Below, piece after piece: positions 12,161 to 24,170 of a DNA stretch of 64,000 nt. The translations under genes were made by a program, and so were the position numbers. Position 1 is the first letter of the stretch. Every line of letters starts with the position of its first letter. This stretch comes from Gibbula magus (lineage: Eukaryota > Mollusca > Gastropoda > Trochida > Trochidae), in contig OW388289.1 of NCBI GenBank assembly GCA_936450465.1, positions 76,434,593 to 76,498,592 of the forward strand, written 5' to 3'. The notes below the pieces were generated by a model. The model made no database searches. It saw only the letters and a list, made by a program, of their open reading frames with translations, and was not told the origin of the DNA.

Positions 12161-14094
12161 GTATGGAGATTTGAAGAATTGCTACCTTAGCATTGAGACT
12201 GGAAATGCTTTGGCAGAGAGTGTTACCCTTGCTTACGGTTCTACAGTGGTCAGTTCTTAAGATAGAAGGCTTGTATACTTTGAAATAATGTTGATTTCTT
12301 TTTTCTGTTTAAAGCAAATGGATATATTGGATACTGTGGTCACAATATTGTATTGGATATACATATCAAACTCCTGTCAATGAGTCCATGTAGATTGATG
12401 TATGGATGACAGACAATCAATGAGGAAGTGAGAATGTGTACGAGTTGGGCAGCAGTAGAAATGTGACGTCCTGGACAGGTGACAACAGTCTGGCCTTGGG
12501 CTGACCTCTGCCTCTGTGGCTTCAAGTTGGGGTTCCTCACTTCTCTCAAGAATAGAGCAGACTAAGTGTCAAATGTTGAAGGGCTTTTAATGGAATAGTC
12601 TTTTGAATTGATGTAGTGACATTTGCATTTTTTGCCGATTCATGATTTTGCTTAGAAATAATTAAAATATTCTTCTTATGGTTTGGATTAATTCAGTATT
12701 ATTTGCATTTTCTTTTATATTCATTCATGATTTTGTTCAGAAATAACAAAATGCAGGATGTATTTATCATTAAGATGAAAAGTAAGTCACAAGATTCTTC
12801 CTATGGCATGTGAGAATTATAGTTATCAAGTCCATGGCCAAATGGATGGAATATTCACTTCATTAAGAATTCATTGGCCAAACACTTGATGAGACTTAAC
12901 AAAACTATGGTGAAACTTAGAGCAGTGCAGGGAGATATTTGGTTGATGTGATCGTTAAAATATTTCTGAACATTTCCTTTCATCATCTAAACACAACAGT
13001 TGATGATAGTATATAGATATAGTACAAAATTGACTTCAAAATGTTGTCAGAACCAAACTAAATATGTTGTCATAAAAGTTGCCAAATCCTTTTTGGACAT
13101 AAAACCTAATCGCTATCACCAGTGATAGAAAAGATTTCCTCCCCTTCCTGTGAACAGTGTTTTTGAACATTGACGATTTCACCATTCAATGTTACGGTGG
13201 TTGAGAGCAGAACAGCTTCCTGTTGCGATTATGCTTTGACATTCTATACTAATCCGCACGCTATCAAAGCAAGTTATTTTCTTTTGTGAAACTCTGAAAG
13301 GAGAAGCCCTTCTCACAGTTGGACCTTTACAGACATCAAGTTGCACAAAGCCTGATATTCATGATCGCATATTCAGGATGGTAGTGTCGCAGTTTTTGAA
13401 GCATATGTCCTGGCTTGTTGTCATCCACCGCAACTCTAAACAGGGTTAGGGTTATGAATTCAGCAGGATCTGTACATCTGTCTGTACGTTTAATTTCTTG
13501 TAAACACAATTTCTAAAACAAGGACAAACAGATACATTCAGAGGTTCATAGATGACTTAATACTGATAATGATGCATAGTACATTCTTTGTCACCAACAG
13601 ATATTTAGATTTGTGGTGTAACTTTGGAACTATTCACCTGTAAATCTCCTGATGGGAGTTTTGATACAAAAGGACAGACAGACACACAGACAGACACATA
13701 TCTGGAGGCACAGTTGGCACGATACACAGATAGTACATGGCATATGCTGTGTCACCAACAGCTGTTGTTGATACTTCAGTTTTGTCCTATTTCTAAATGC
13801 ATAAACATATTTTTCTGAAATGGATTTACATTTTTAATTGTATTCCCTTTTTAGTATACATTTTATTCAATTTCTTGTGTACCTGAATATTAGTTTCATC
13901 TAATGATTGAAATAGAGATTGATATGCAAAAATAGACTCAAGAACATAACTAAAGAAAGATTTGGTCAATTTGAGACACTTAACAGACAGAAATGTCTCT
14001 AAACCTATCATTGTTTTTTTAAGAAGGATAAATCTATCATCAAGTGTCTTATGCCATTTACATATTCTTGAATTGGTTTATTCTAAATTGAATT

Positions 14095-14347
14095 GGGTGG
14101 GATTAAGAAGTCTGGGGTTTGAATCCCGCCACTTTGTCTGTTTTAGAGAACTGTTCTACATGCTGTAAGGTTTTGGTGCAGTGGTTCACTGAATTGCAGC
14201 TCCCATTTCTCTAGTCGAAGTTTGTACTTTCTTTCCAATGCATAGCCACAATGGTGTTGCAGGCTTTCTCCCTGCAAAAATACTAGTAGCTGTGATATAA
14301 GTGAAATAATCTTGAAAGTGACATTAAACCCTATCTCACCTCACCTT
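14095..14347 (+). repeat. SINE copy, near full length
   Basis: This begins at gggtgggatta, the same head as the 47541 copy. It has a good B-box (ggtttgaatcc, 14116-14126), the 'caatgcatagccaca' core and an 'acattaaaccctatctcacctcacct' end. The A-box region is partly deleted. It is followed directly by a second copy. Confidence 0.8.
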
Positions 14348-14374
14348 ACACTAAATTCCAGTCTAGTATCATGG

Positions 14375-14490
14375 TTTAAGCTGATGCTTGTAGTTTTCAC
14401 TGCAATGCATGGCCACAAAGGTACAATAATACTAGCAGCTAGCTGTGATATAAGTAAAATAATCTTGAAACAGGCAAATCACCTCACCTC
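14375..14490 (+). repeat. SINE 3'-module, second adjacent copy
   Basis: This carries the 'tgcttgtagttttcactgca' and 'atactagcagct' blocks, 'gatataagtaaaataatctt', and a cacctcacctc tail. It lies about 30 bp after the preceding copy in the same orientation, either a tandem insertion or a local duplication. Confidence 0.75.
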
Positions 14491-17400
14491 TAACTTGAGT
14501 CAACCCCATGACCCTAACAGACACGAGAACAGGTCGGTTTAGTGCTAATAAAACTAACCTTACACACATACATCACATTATCATCATAAAGATCACGGAA
14601 CATTGACTGTGTGGCTTTGTTGACCAATGTCAACAGTTTACATAGAACTCCATGAATACTTGATGGTACAGATAGAAAATTAGGATATAATCTGTAATGT
14701 AAATAGTCAGGTATTTAGTGTTATGATTTACTAGAATATAGGTTAATGGACAATGTTTGCATGTACTGATTGTATGAGTCTTTGAGTCAGTGTATAGAGT
14801 TTCATTGGCCGGGCCTTTGAACTCGGGGTATAGATTTAACATGTCAGATCTTAGGACCTTGCATGCACAGTTCATGGTGATTTTTCATGTTGGTAGTTAT
14901 TGTTCAATGTGATTGATATGTAGTATTGAGGGTGGAGAGTAACGCTGGTGATAGTGTTCATGCTTTGTGATTGATGGGAACGTTTCGTCTTCAAGGGTGA
15001 GAGCTTAGTGATGTTTTGTCAAAGTAATCTCTATTGTATATGGGTTTGTTATAATGTAACTGATTTCTTTGATATGGTGATACTGTATCATCAGGTTTCA
15101 TTTCAGTGATTTTGGAATCAACAATTAGGGACTTGATCTATCTTTTATCAGAAACATTTTACAGCAGTAAGACTTACCTAATGTTCAATGTTCTTGAGTG
15201 AGTTTGTGTTTACCCTTAAATTAGTCAGTTCTTTGAGAGCGGCTACATCACCAGGAATATTAACAACAAGAAATTTGAGAGGGGAATTTAGCTGTGTAAA
15301 ATATTTTATGTTTATTTTACTACATGCTGTAGTAGATGAGTAGATTATTGTAGATTTAACTTGATAGTATGTTTACTTGGTTGATGGCTTTGCATAAAAC
15401 ATTATATAAATTGAAACATACCAACTCATGTAACATTGCACTTCAGAACTCTGTGGGGCAATTGTAGAGATTTTATGAATGCTTCACAATAGTGAAACCG
15501 AATAAACTTAATTTAAATGTTTTAACAATTTTGTATTTCAAAATGATTTTATATGTTTATTTTATTATGTTGATGTGTTTTATTGATTGAATTGTTTAAA
15601 TAGTATATGGAAATTGCATACTTTTCTTTTTATCTTTTTTTTCCTATCATTGCAAAGAAAGCATAATGACTATGAAATACTCATATCTCATACCCTTAAT
15701 TATGTTGAGTCAAAGTGCATTAATTTTTATAGTTGATCTGATATTATTGAATTGTTCTATTATTGAAATAACTTTAATATACATGTAAATGGTCTTGAAT
15801 GTGTCTTGGTTGTCGCCAGAAATTCCATATTATTCATCAAAGTTGTGAAGTCATATTTCATTCAAATTATTTTTATCGGATCCATTGCATATTTTCTTAA
15901 TGCATGATATTCTCTTGAAACAATTCTAAAATACCATGACAAGTCAATACTGTAAAACATTGCACCTGGTATCTACAATAATGTAAACCTTATTTATTTG
16001 CACCTCCTCACAAGAGATATCCTTGTAAACACATGGGGCCGTTATTACGATATCCATGGTATGTATACATATGAAGTGCTGCATGCTTTCAAAGAGTTAC
16101 AATTTGTTTAGAATAATATTGTGTAAAGGGTGTTTCCCATACTCTTCAATGATGAGTGGAAAGTGTGTCACATATATTCAGCCTGTCAGTAAATATCTAG
16201 CTGGAGATCCTTTATGTGAGCTTGTTTTGATGCAATTGAAAGCATTGAGAGAATAATGTGGTGCTATTATACTGTGTTAGCTTTAGAATCAATTTCTTGT
16301 CCGTGTGTTAAATGCTAAAGGGAAGTAACTCTGTCGAATCACTGTGAGATATCTTCTGTCCAAGGTAAGGTTATTTTTGTGTAGCTGAGGAAAGATGAGA
16401 AAATTCACCCTTGTATTTAGATAGATAGATCCACTTGAAAAGCATTTTAATTACTATGAATAAATTAAAACTAACATACTTTCTTGCTTAGTTACCATGT
16501 TAAAATTCAATTTAGTACCATTTAGGAAATCCACATTTTTTTCTAATCACTAAACTATAAAACATTTGAATGCTTACCTAAGTTTTTAAAAAGCTTTTGT
16601 TTTTTTAAAAATACCACTGACCCCAGACTCACTTAGTAACTTAGCCATTTAGTAAAACAATTAAGACATTAAGATTTCCTGAATATTTCATGATCAACAT
16701 CATTGATGTGAATCAATCTGACCAAAAGGACCGAATAATTGTTTTTTAAATTTCAAAACATTCTTTTTATATTTGTCCACGTTTTTCACATCTTTTCAAG
16801 CTTATGGTGGAAATGAGAAGCATGGAAAGTAATAGGGATGGTCGTATAGTTAGTTGAAGCTGAAACAATTCAACATATCAGAGTGGCAGAGATCAACTGA
16901 CATTTGATACTCATGCAGGCAATCTATGCTGTGCTATGATAGGCTGAACCACCTGTAAACTGACTGCTTCCAGACCAATGGTTTCTGCAGAATAGATGCA
17001 CTTTGGCATGCAGAGGTTCACAATTATATGAAGTTTTGGAGTAGCTGTGAGTGAGTAGTGCAGTTTCTGTTTGTACTTGGATGATGCATTAGTGCACAGT
17101 TTCTTGGTCGGAGTACATCAGTCTTCTATTTCTCTCAATGTTAATTTGCTGTTGCTGTTACTGGTATCATGCACAGTTATGCTTTTAGCAATGATATTCT
17201 TTTAACATCAATTATTAACCCTGTTCCTGCTCACTGCCAGATTCTGGAGGTAACATGCATGCACAGTTAAGTAGGAAGTATAAGATCATATACAAGTCAC
17301 ATAACCATGATAAAGCATGGATTGAAGAGGTGGATTATAAATGTAAGTTGAAAGTTCATATCAATTTATTTGTCTCATGTCTGTGTAAGCATTCACCAGT

Positions 17401-18735
17401 TACCGATTCAAACTCACTTCTCCTCAACCTGACATAGGATGATTGAATGATGAAATTGTGGGAACAAAAATAGCTTTGATTACCAAGAAGCAATCTAAAT
17501 AGTGAGCAATCATCAAGCACTCTACCATACTACAATATCATCTATCATTGGCAGCGGAACAAAACTGGTATCTCGCCACTGGTCTAATCATCATGTACTA
17601 TCTATCAGCATCCCATCATACATTGCCCCAGTGCATCGGGATGGTACAAGCTGTTGCACAGGAAGCAGCTGCACTTGTTGCATGCCCTGCACCAGTTGCA
17701 CACTCCATCTGTGAATCCCAGACTTCTTCCTTCAGCCGAGGACTCCTTCAGTTTGTTGTCCTCTCATTCAGTCCTCTCTAGGTCGAGTGTATTGATTTTG
17801 CTCTAAAGCCATTGTCTGCAAGTGTAAATGGTGTTGGAGGAACACTTGGCTTGTGATAATCCACTCTGTGGACACAGTACTGACATGAGGTTTGACATGA
17901 GGGTTGTCTGCACGTGTGAAATACTCCCTCGGACTATCGCCGCTGGTCAGCTTTAGGTAGGTGGAGGCTTGTAGTGGATTCCTGATACCATTCATGCCGG
18001 AGCTGGGTCACTCTTCAACCTTCATATTATCATTGGTAATTCTGCCATGTCAACATATTTTTAGGTTTGTTTTTGTGTTTATTCAAGTAATAATGTAATT
18101 TGTGTTGATGCCTTACAATAGTTATTAGATTTGCTTTATAATTTGAATTGGTATTGAGATTGAGATGAATGTTATATTAGTGTAAATCAATATTTTGATG
18201 GTATTATATTGTATTATATTATGATGGAGTCAGAATTATGTTCACTTAATTGTGGGGATATTATCAAATGAACTCATTTTTTAACAGTTTTAAGATTTGT
18301 GTTCATGTTTCCTCTAGCTTAAGAAATATGATCAACTAATTAAACATTTTCCTGTTTGTGAGTTAAATAAGCTGGTGTCTATGATTAAAGATTTGAAGGT
18401 CATTAATTTTGTGATATATCATGTTGTGAAAGGAAAGTTATGACCCATCACAGCTCATAGAATGAGCGTACATATAGAGGGATATTCAGTTCTCTCTGTT
18501 AGAATTCATCAAATCACATTCGTCATTTAATATGTCATGGTAAAAATTCTTTCAATCGGAATCTCAGTATTATGTGTATAAAAATCAGTATTTTGTATAA
18601 TTTTGATTTTGCATACAACTGTATTGGCATAATTAATTTTTAGAAGGGAAGAAAATATTTTGGTTAAAAATAGTGTTATTTTATTTTTATCATTGATAAT
18701 CAATAATGTTTATAAAACTAAATTAGATATTCCAA

Positions 18736-18805
18736 GAAAGGATTATCATTTATTTTCAGTTCATTTGAAAGAAAGGATTATCATTTATTTTCAGTTCATT
18801 TGAAA
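18736..18805 (+). repeat. Perfect 35-bp direct duplication
   Basis: The segment starting gaaaggattatcatttattt occurs twice back to back at 18736 and 18771 with no visible differences. It is intronic and non-coding, and the identity indicates a recent event. Confidence 0.9.
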
Positions 18806-20099
18806 CACAACTTGTTGTTCAGAATGATTGAACTAATTTCAGTGTTTATGACTGTGACCTAGTTCACAAAATTATTGTAATTATTTATACTAATTATATC
18901 AATTATACTGTAATTTATTGCTTTAATAACATAAATCAGACATGTATTCATACCACATATGATACTGCTTTACAACTTGTTTAAGAGTGTAATTGTGCTT
19001 GTTGCTAATTGCAACATGGAATAATTCTTATTATGGCATTCAATCATCTGGAACAAACCATATGCTAACATTACATGATCACTGGACTCTGTCACATATA
19101 CACTGGCTCAAGGACATGTTCCATGTTTTTAGACTATGTTTGTTATATCCATTCAAGATCTATCTCAAGAATCTTGACTCTTAGTGGATGACCTTGCAAT
19201 CTTATATCATCTTTTAATACTGTTCAAAAAAACATATAATACTCTCTAGACTCTAGTCCCATAGTGATTTGTCATTCAAGAAGTTCGATTCAAGAGATAT
19301 GGTACCAACCTTATTATCACAAATGTCAAGTTAACTCTGAAAGCTGCGTCCTAACCCGGATATCTATCAAATAATCTTGTAGTGCAGATCTTATGCTTGT
19401 GTTTGAGTAACTCTTGATGGCTTAATTCAACAAAGATATTAAAATATAGCCACACTGCTAGAAACTACCAGTCTTCAAGTGACCAATGGCCACCAGTTTA
19501 CTCTAGGGATACACATTTCTTGAACATTTTGTTAGTGGACACAATAAGAGGACTCCAACAAACTATGGTCAAGACTACTAAGTATACCACAGGTGTTTAT
19601 CACTGCACAAACTATTATTCAGGGTTCATAGGTATCTGTGTATAAAGTATGTGTTTTTATTCAATTGATGACCCAGATCCCGTAATCCATGTAGTGAAAC
19701 AATAAAACCTGAAAGGTATTGACACATTTTATCACCTCATAACTGTCTCCCTTTGACAATATGTAATAAAATGACAGAGCCGGATTTCATTGTCTGTCCT
19801 GAATAATTCATATCTACATACACACTATTGGAAGCTCAATGATGCTGTGGACACTGAAGCAGGGACAGTGATTTTTCCATATGTTTTAGTACTTGTTTAT
19901 TGTGTGGGATGTCAAAGTATATACAATAATTGTTGAAGTGATCATCATTACAGCATGTCAGAGGTGAGTTTATATACAGCCATCAGATAGACACTTTGAC
20001 GCCTTGAACATGTGGCTTGCTTAGGGACCATATTGGGTCAGGCTTGTTGCTATTCTGATGATCTGCTAACATGTCATTTGATTGAAAATAGATTTTTAT

Positions 20100-20345
20100 A
20101 TTGATGATGATGAATTTTGATGAAGTGATAACATTTAAAGTGATATACAGTATCCATGATGATGATGATGATAATGATGATGATCAAATTTTGATGAAGT
20201 GATAACATTTAAAGTGATATACAGTATCCATGATGGTGATGATAATGATGATGATAATGATGATGATAATGATTATGATCAAATACGGATGAAATGGTAA
20301 CATCGACAGTGATATATATATTATATGGTGATGATGATGATAATG
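20100..20345 (+). repeat. Compound tandem repeat with GAT/AAT microsatellites
   Basis: Three copies of a segment containing 'gatgaagtgataacatttaa' and 'gtgatatacagtatccatga' are separated by variable GAT/AAT runs. The third copy is diverged (cggatgaaatggtaacatcg). The microsatellite continues into the palindrome that follows. Confidence 0.85.
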
Positions 20346-20547
20346 AAGTATTTGAGGGCATTTAGAAGTGGAATACATAAGAAAACAACATTTCCTTGAC
20401 AACAACTTCTATATTGTGTTGGTCAACACACGACGTTTCTGAGCATATACTCGGAGTATATATGTGAGTCTACACAATATAGAAGTTATCAAGGAAATCT
20501 TGATTTCTTATGTATTCCACTTCTCAACGCCCTCAAATACTTGAGTC
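20345..20547. repeat. Long palindrome or fold-back element
   Basis: Arms of about 75 bp (20345-20419 and 20472-20547) are close reverse complements, sharing for example 'gaagtggaatacataagaaa' and 'aacttctatattgtgt'. The spacer contains 'acgacgtttctgagcatata'. The pairing extends outward into the flanking GAT/ATC microsatellites, so the full arm is nearer 95 bp. Relatives of the core occur near 26600, 45700 and 56200. Confidence 0.85.
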
Positions 20548-21199
20548 ATCATTATCATCATCAAGAAACTGTGGATGATGATGATGATGATAAGAGTATA
20601 AAGTGTAAACATTGTTTGTTAATAGTATGGACAAGAGCATGTTCAGGAACAGACTTCTACTTGCAGAATATCTGCATGATAAATTCTTACCATAGTCAGC
20701 CATTGATATTTTTGATATAGCATTCCATTTCTTAGGTCTTTGTAGTAAGGTCTATAGGGGCCGAATTTACAGCAGGTTCATTAGTGCAGAAATGTTTTTT
20801 TTCAAATAAGTGAATAAAATTTTAGTAAAGGTTTGTTTGAACTTATCATCACTTTACTTTAAAATGTTTGCTTTCTCCATTTCTCTCTTTGTCTCTCCAG
20901 TTGTATTGTTTGGAGTGAGATGCTCAGCGAGCAATGTGGCATGTTTCCGAGTGCATGTCTAGAGGAACTCAAACATTTCAATTTTGATATAATCTGTGCG
21001 AGCTGGAGAGATTAGACCGGTATTTTCATAGGTCTTTAAATAGAATGTCAAGCGGTGATCACAGGTCTGTGAAGATGACTTCAAACAGCGTCTTTCTCCA
21101 CAGGATCTTTGCTCTTTGCCATATTAGTCCCGGAATGTCTTTGTTATTTCCCACTATCTGCTGTTTGCTTAACTCTGTTACCGCATGCCTACCAGGTAC

Positions 21200-22200
21200 A
21201 TACGGGCGCACAGCTGACCAATCAGAGGATTCCTGTTTCATGCCAAGTGGTTTCCTGAATGTGACCCTTCTGTTAGGTTTCCTACATTTTTAGTTTGGAC
21301 TTCTTTGACAAATATAGTGCATATCTGTTGTCTGTTTTATGTTTATTTTGCTGAATTTTTTTACACGACCTCTGTTTTTTTCTGTGCGTGTTTGGACTTT
21401 TACTTGATCTTGTAAATTTGATTCTGCCGGGAATCATGGTTAATTAAAATAGAATTTAGAACACACATTTCAAAGTAAAATTTGAGCTTAAACTTGGAAG
21501 GCTAAACTTTTAGAGTTTACTTGTATATACTGGAGGGTTTATGGTTCAATATTTTTATAGTTTTGTTACTGTGTCCTGTTTCAAACACTCACAGCTCAAT
21601 AAAACTATTAAAGCAATATGTGCATTCAAAGCTTCCACTGAGCGGAGTTACAATGCTGAAGTTGGCAAGTAGTTGCGTGCTTCATAAAATCTGTTCCACC
21701 ACTTCACAACCAAGCTCAGCCTAAGTCGACAATAGATATGCATGTGCGTAACTAACACCCCTGTCCATCAAGCTCTGCGCTCCATTTAGCACAGGGACTC
21801 CACCCTCAGGCAGAGGTGAGAGATAGTGAGAATATTTCCCTCGTCACATATTTGAGATATCGACAAGAGTCCCCTTTCACCCCAGGCCGGGATGACAGCG
21901 ACACTCTCTCCATAGGAGGAACCTTGGGAGTCATAACTGTAAACTCGGGGCTCAGGACACAAACTTTAGCTGGCGATCGTGGTTTTGACACCAGGTCGGT
22001 GGAGATTTGTTTAGTGGATTAGTGTGGATGTAACGGAGGTGGAAACAAGCGGAGATCTCATCCAACTCCTCACTTCCTTCTTCTGTTGGAGTGAGCCGGT
22101 CCACTGGTCTCATGTCTGACTCGTCACTCGGGCGACGGACCGAGCGCGGAGGGTCCAGTCTGATCTCAGGTGTGTGAGCTTGCATCACGGTTGCATAACC
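21200..22200 (+). promoter_or_regulatory. GC-richer, CpG-bearing stretch; possible promoter of the short transcript
   Basis: Base composition rises above the surrounding intron, with several CpGs around 21880-22150. A full NF-Y-type CCAAT box (gaccaatcaga, CCAAT at 21218) lies at its left. A donor-like ctcag|gtgtgtgag occurs at 22169, so a non-coding first exon could end there. Short frames on both strands show no family features. The assignment rests on composition and on the alternative coding exon 1.4 kb downstream; there is no direct evidence for transcription. Confidence 0.35.
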
Positions 22201-23463
22201 TGACTTTACCTGATAACGTGTTTGGAGCTGGTGTGTAAAGTGGCTTTTACATCAACTCAATTGATTTGCAGCCCACATTCCCCCCTTTAGCTATGCTGGT
22301 TGAGTTTACATAGCGATAACTTGTTGCCAAATCATAGCAAAGTTTGATGAAAGGCTACTTGTGTATATTGTGTTTTACTCCAGAGTTGACTTGCCCGATT
22401 GACATTGCTTGAAGCTGCAATATTGAACTAGTGATGGATTACCGGCTTGAAGGAGTAGTGCTTTCACAAACAAGAGTGTGATGTGATGTGATGGGACACA
22501 GGACCCCACTCGATTATCACTCAGTTTGACATTTATGGGAATTTGCCTGGCTGAGGGTTTGTGTTGGTTCTACAACATGTACACATAGCTCCCGTCAACA
22601 GCTAACTCTGTCCAACATGAGATGAGCGCATGCAGTGATAAATACCACATCAGTGTGCCTGTGTGAGTCCGCCCTGTGACTCTGTCGTCTCACAACTTTA
22701 GGAGCAGTTGAGATTGACAGGAACGTGATCAAAGTCGTCATGACCCGACACTAACCTGAGTCCGCTGCCATTTTCTCTGGACATCTATCATTGTGGCTGA
22801 CATGCTCTAATTTCCTTCCATCAACAAACAGCCAAATGCTTTCCGGTTAGTGAATCATGTGTATGTATCCTAAATGAAACTGGTCAAACTTACATGTCTG
22901 GAAAGTCTCTCTCGCTAACTGATTAACTTAAGTATTTCCCAGACTCCCTCCAAAGCAGAGGAGGCCACAGATTCATCTCCATAAAAACGCTGTTAACAAG
23001 AGGAAGAATGATGCTATAATTTGATTTGCCACTGCTGAATGGCTTATCTTACACAGTGTTGGGTCATTAAAGGGAATTGCCTGAGGCGTTGGAATAAAAC
23101 ACTCATCATCAAGGACCTTATTATTGGCTGAACAATACTATCATAAACACCCTGACCTGAAATCTGCTTGCCCCAAGCACCAGTGTTTTCCAGACATCAA
23201 CTAGACAGGATTAGCTAACTAGAAGTTTGTTGTGTTTGATGATCGGTCATCCAATACTATACAGGAAGTCTTGAAAATTGTTGAATAATTGTAGTCGTGA
23301 AAAGTCACCATATTGTGGATATTTGTATGAAAACATTTCCTTATACAAAGATTTGAAGACATTAACTGGTGACCTCCTTCAATTTGGATGAGGATTATAA
23401 ACAGGAGATAAGACTGTATGGTGGAAGCTTATCATGAGTAAACTCTAATTCAGTGTGTACACA
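22201..23463 (+). other. Non-coding stretch before the alternative first exon
   Basis: Base composition is moderate and there is no repeat I recognise. A plausible acceptor (gtgtacacag) ends at 23463, so a spliced 5' UTR could enter the alternative first exon here. No coding exon is supported. Confidence 0.4.
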
Positions 23464-23470
23464 GAATGAC

Positions 23471-23548
23471 ATGCCTTACGAGTCTGAGGTCCGTAGCCTG
23501 ATCGCAGGAAGTATAGACGAGCGATACTCTCAGTGTGGAGATAGCTGA
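23471..23548 (+). CDS. Possible upstream ORF, 25 codons
   Basis: An ATG-to-stop frame (starting MPYESEVRSL, stop TGA at 23546) ends 66 nt before the first possible start of the alternative first exon. If transcription starts at or upstream of the 22-kb GC-rich stretch, this uORF would lie in the 5' UTR and could reduce translation of the main frame. If transcription starts just before the TISU element it would not be in the mRNA. It may be chance. Confidence 0.25.
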   Translation: MPYESEVRSLIAGSIDERYSQCGDS

Positions 23549-23614
23549 GGGGAGATAGGTATTCTCTGGGAGGAGGGTGATTGTTTAAAGAGACCATTGA
23601 TTGCCGGATTACCT

Positions 23615-23737
23615 ATGGACTGGGGCAAGATGGCGGCGTGTGTTCGCAGCAACAGCTACACGATGAAACGGGAGAGGTTCTGTCCACCCGTACCCCAGAC
23701 CCAGTCCATCTACAGCAGTTGCATGAACCTCGCCCAG
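23615..23737 (+). CDS. DAPK1: Alternative first exon of a kinase-less DAPK1 isoform
   Basis: ATG at 23615, or more likely the in-frame ATG at 23630, opens a frame that runs to a donor GTGGTC at 23738 in phase 0. That is the phase needed by the first ankyrin exon at 41559. It encodes 41 residues (36 from the second ATG), starting MAACVRSNSYTMKRERF after the second ATG, with no recognisable domain. The second ATG is in excellent context (aagATGgcg), whereas the first has C at -3. No other coding exon is visible between here and 41559, so direct splicing is the simplest reading. The product would be about 1,086 residues: ankyrin repeats, Roc-COR and death domain without kinase. Vertebrate DAPK1 also has a kinase-less variant (s-DAPK-1), though of different structure. 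It could instead be a short unrelated gene. Confidence 0.55.
23626..23637 (+). promoter_or_regulatory. TISU/YY1-type element at the start codon
   Basis: CAAGATGGCGGC matches the published TISU consensus SAASATGGCGGC at every position, with the ATG at 23630. In animals this element sits 5-30 nt after the cap site. It directs start-codon choice without scanning and binds YY1. Its presence implies a transcription start near 23600-23621 and translation from the second ATG. Confidence 0.6.
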
Positions 23738-24170
23738 GTGGTCAGTACTCTTTACTAGTTTTACTTATATGAGTTACTTACTTACCCCCTTACTTATATA
23801 TGTCATACATACATGAAATCCACCCGTCATTTCCACCCCTTACCCAGACCTCAACCTCCCCACCCCACCATGTTCAGGGGGTCAGTACCCTTCACTAATT
23901 ATACTTACATGAAATACATTTTACCTCCTTACTTATATATGTCATACATACATGAAATGCACCCGTCATTTCGACCCCTTACCCAGACCTCAACCTCCCC
24001 ACCCCACCATGTTCAGTGGGTCAGTACTCTTCACTAATTATACTTACATGAAATACATTTTACCTCCTTACTTATATATGTCGTACATACATAAAGCGTA
24101 CACGTATGTTACCACCCCTTACCTGGACCTCTAGCCAACTCAACCCACCCCATGCTCAGTTGGTTAGAAT
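23738..24170 (+). repeat. 139-bp tandem repeat starting at the splice donor
   Basis: 'tacttatata' recurs at 23791, 23930 and 24069, with the intervening 139-bp units nearly identical for the first two. Each unit contains 'acccagacctcaacctcccc', then 'ttcag(g/t)gggtcagtac'. The last part resembles the exon end and donor (gcccag|gtggtcagtac), so the array seems to have grown out of the exon/intron boundary. The third unit is diverged. Confidence 0.85.

Larger units (their letters stand above)
458..21040 (+). other. First part of the 41-kb DAPK1 intron: non-coding, repeat-bearing
   Basis: This stretch is AT-rich, and I could not support any coding exon in it on either strand. Open frames here are short, have no family features, and mostly follow low-complexity DNA. 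It contains SINE fragments, tandem repeats near 3.6-4.2, 5.7, 10.1 and 18.7 kb, two MITE-like inverted repeats (6.5 and 8.0 kb), a (GAT)n array at 8.8-9.1 kb and a palindrome at 20.3-20.5 kb. These are listed separately. The remainder shows no structure that I can recognise by eye. Confidence 0.7.

Noticed and set aside
21806..22188. Overlapping open frames on both strands in the GC-richer stretch
   Set aside because: High GC lowers stop frequency; neither strand shows a recognisable domain or a clear pair of splice sites. Treated as possible regulatory DNA instead.
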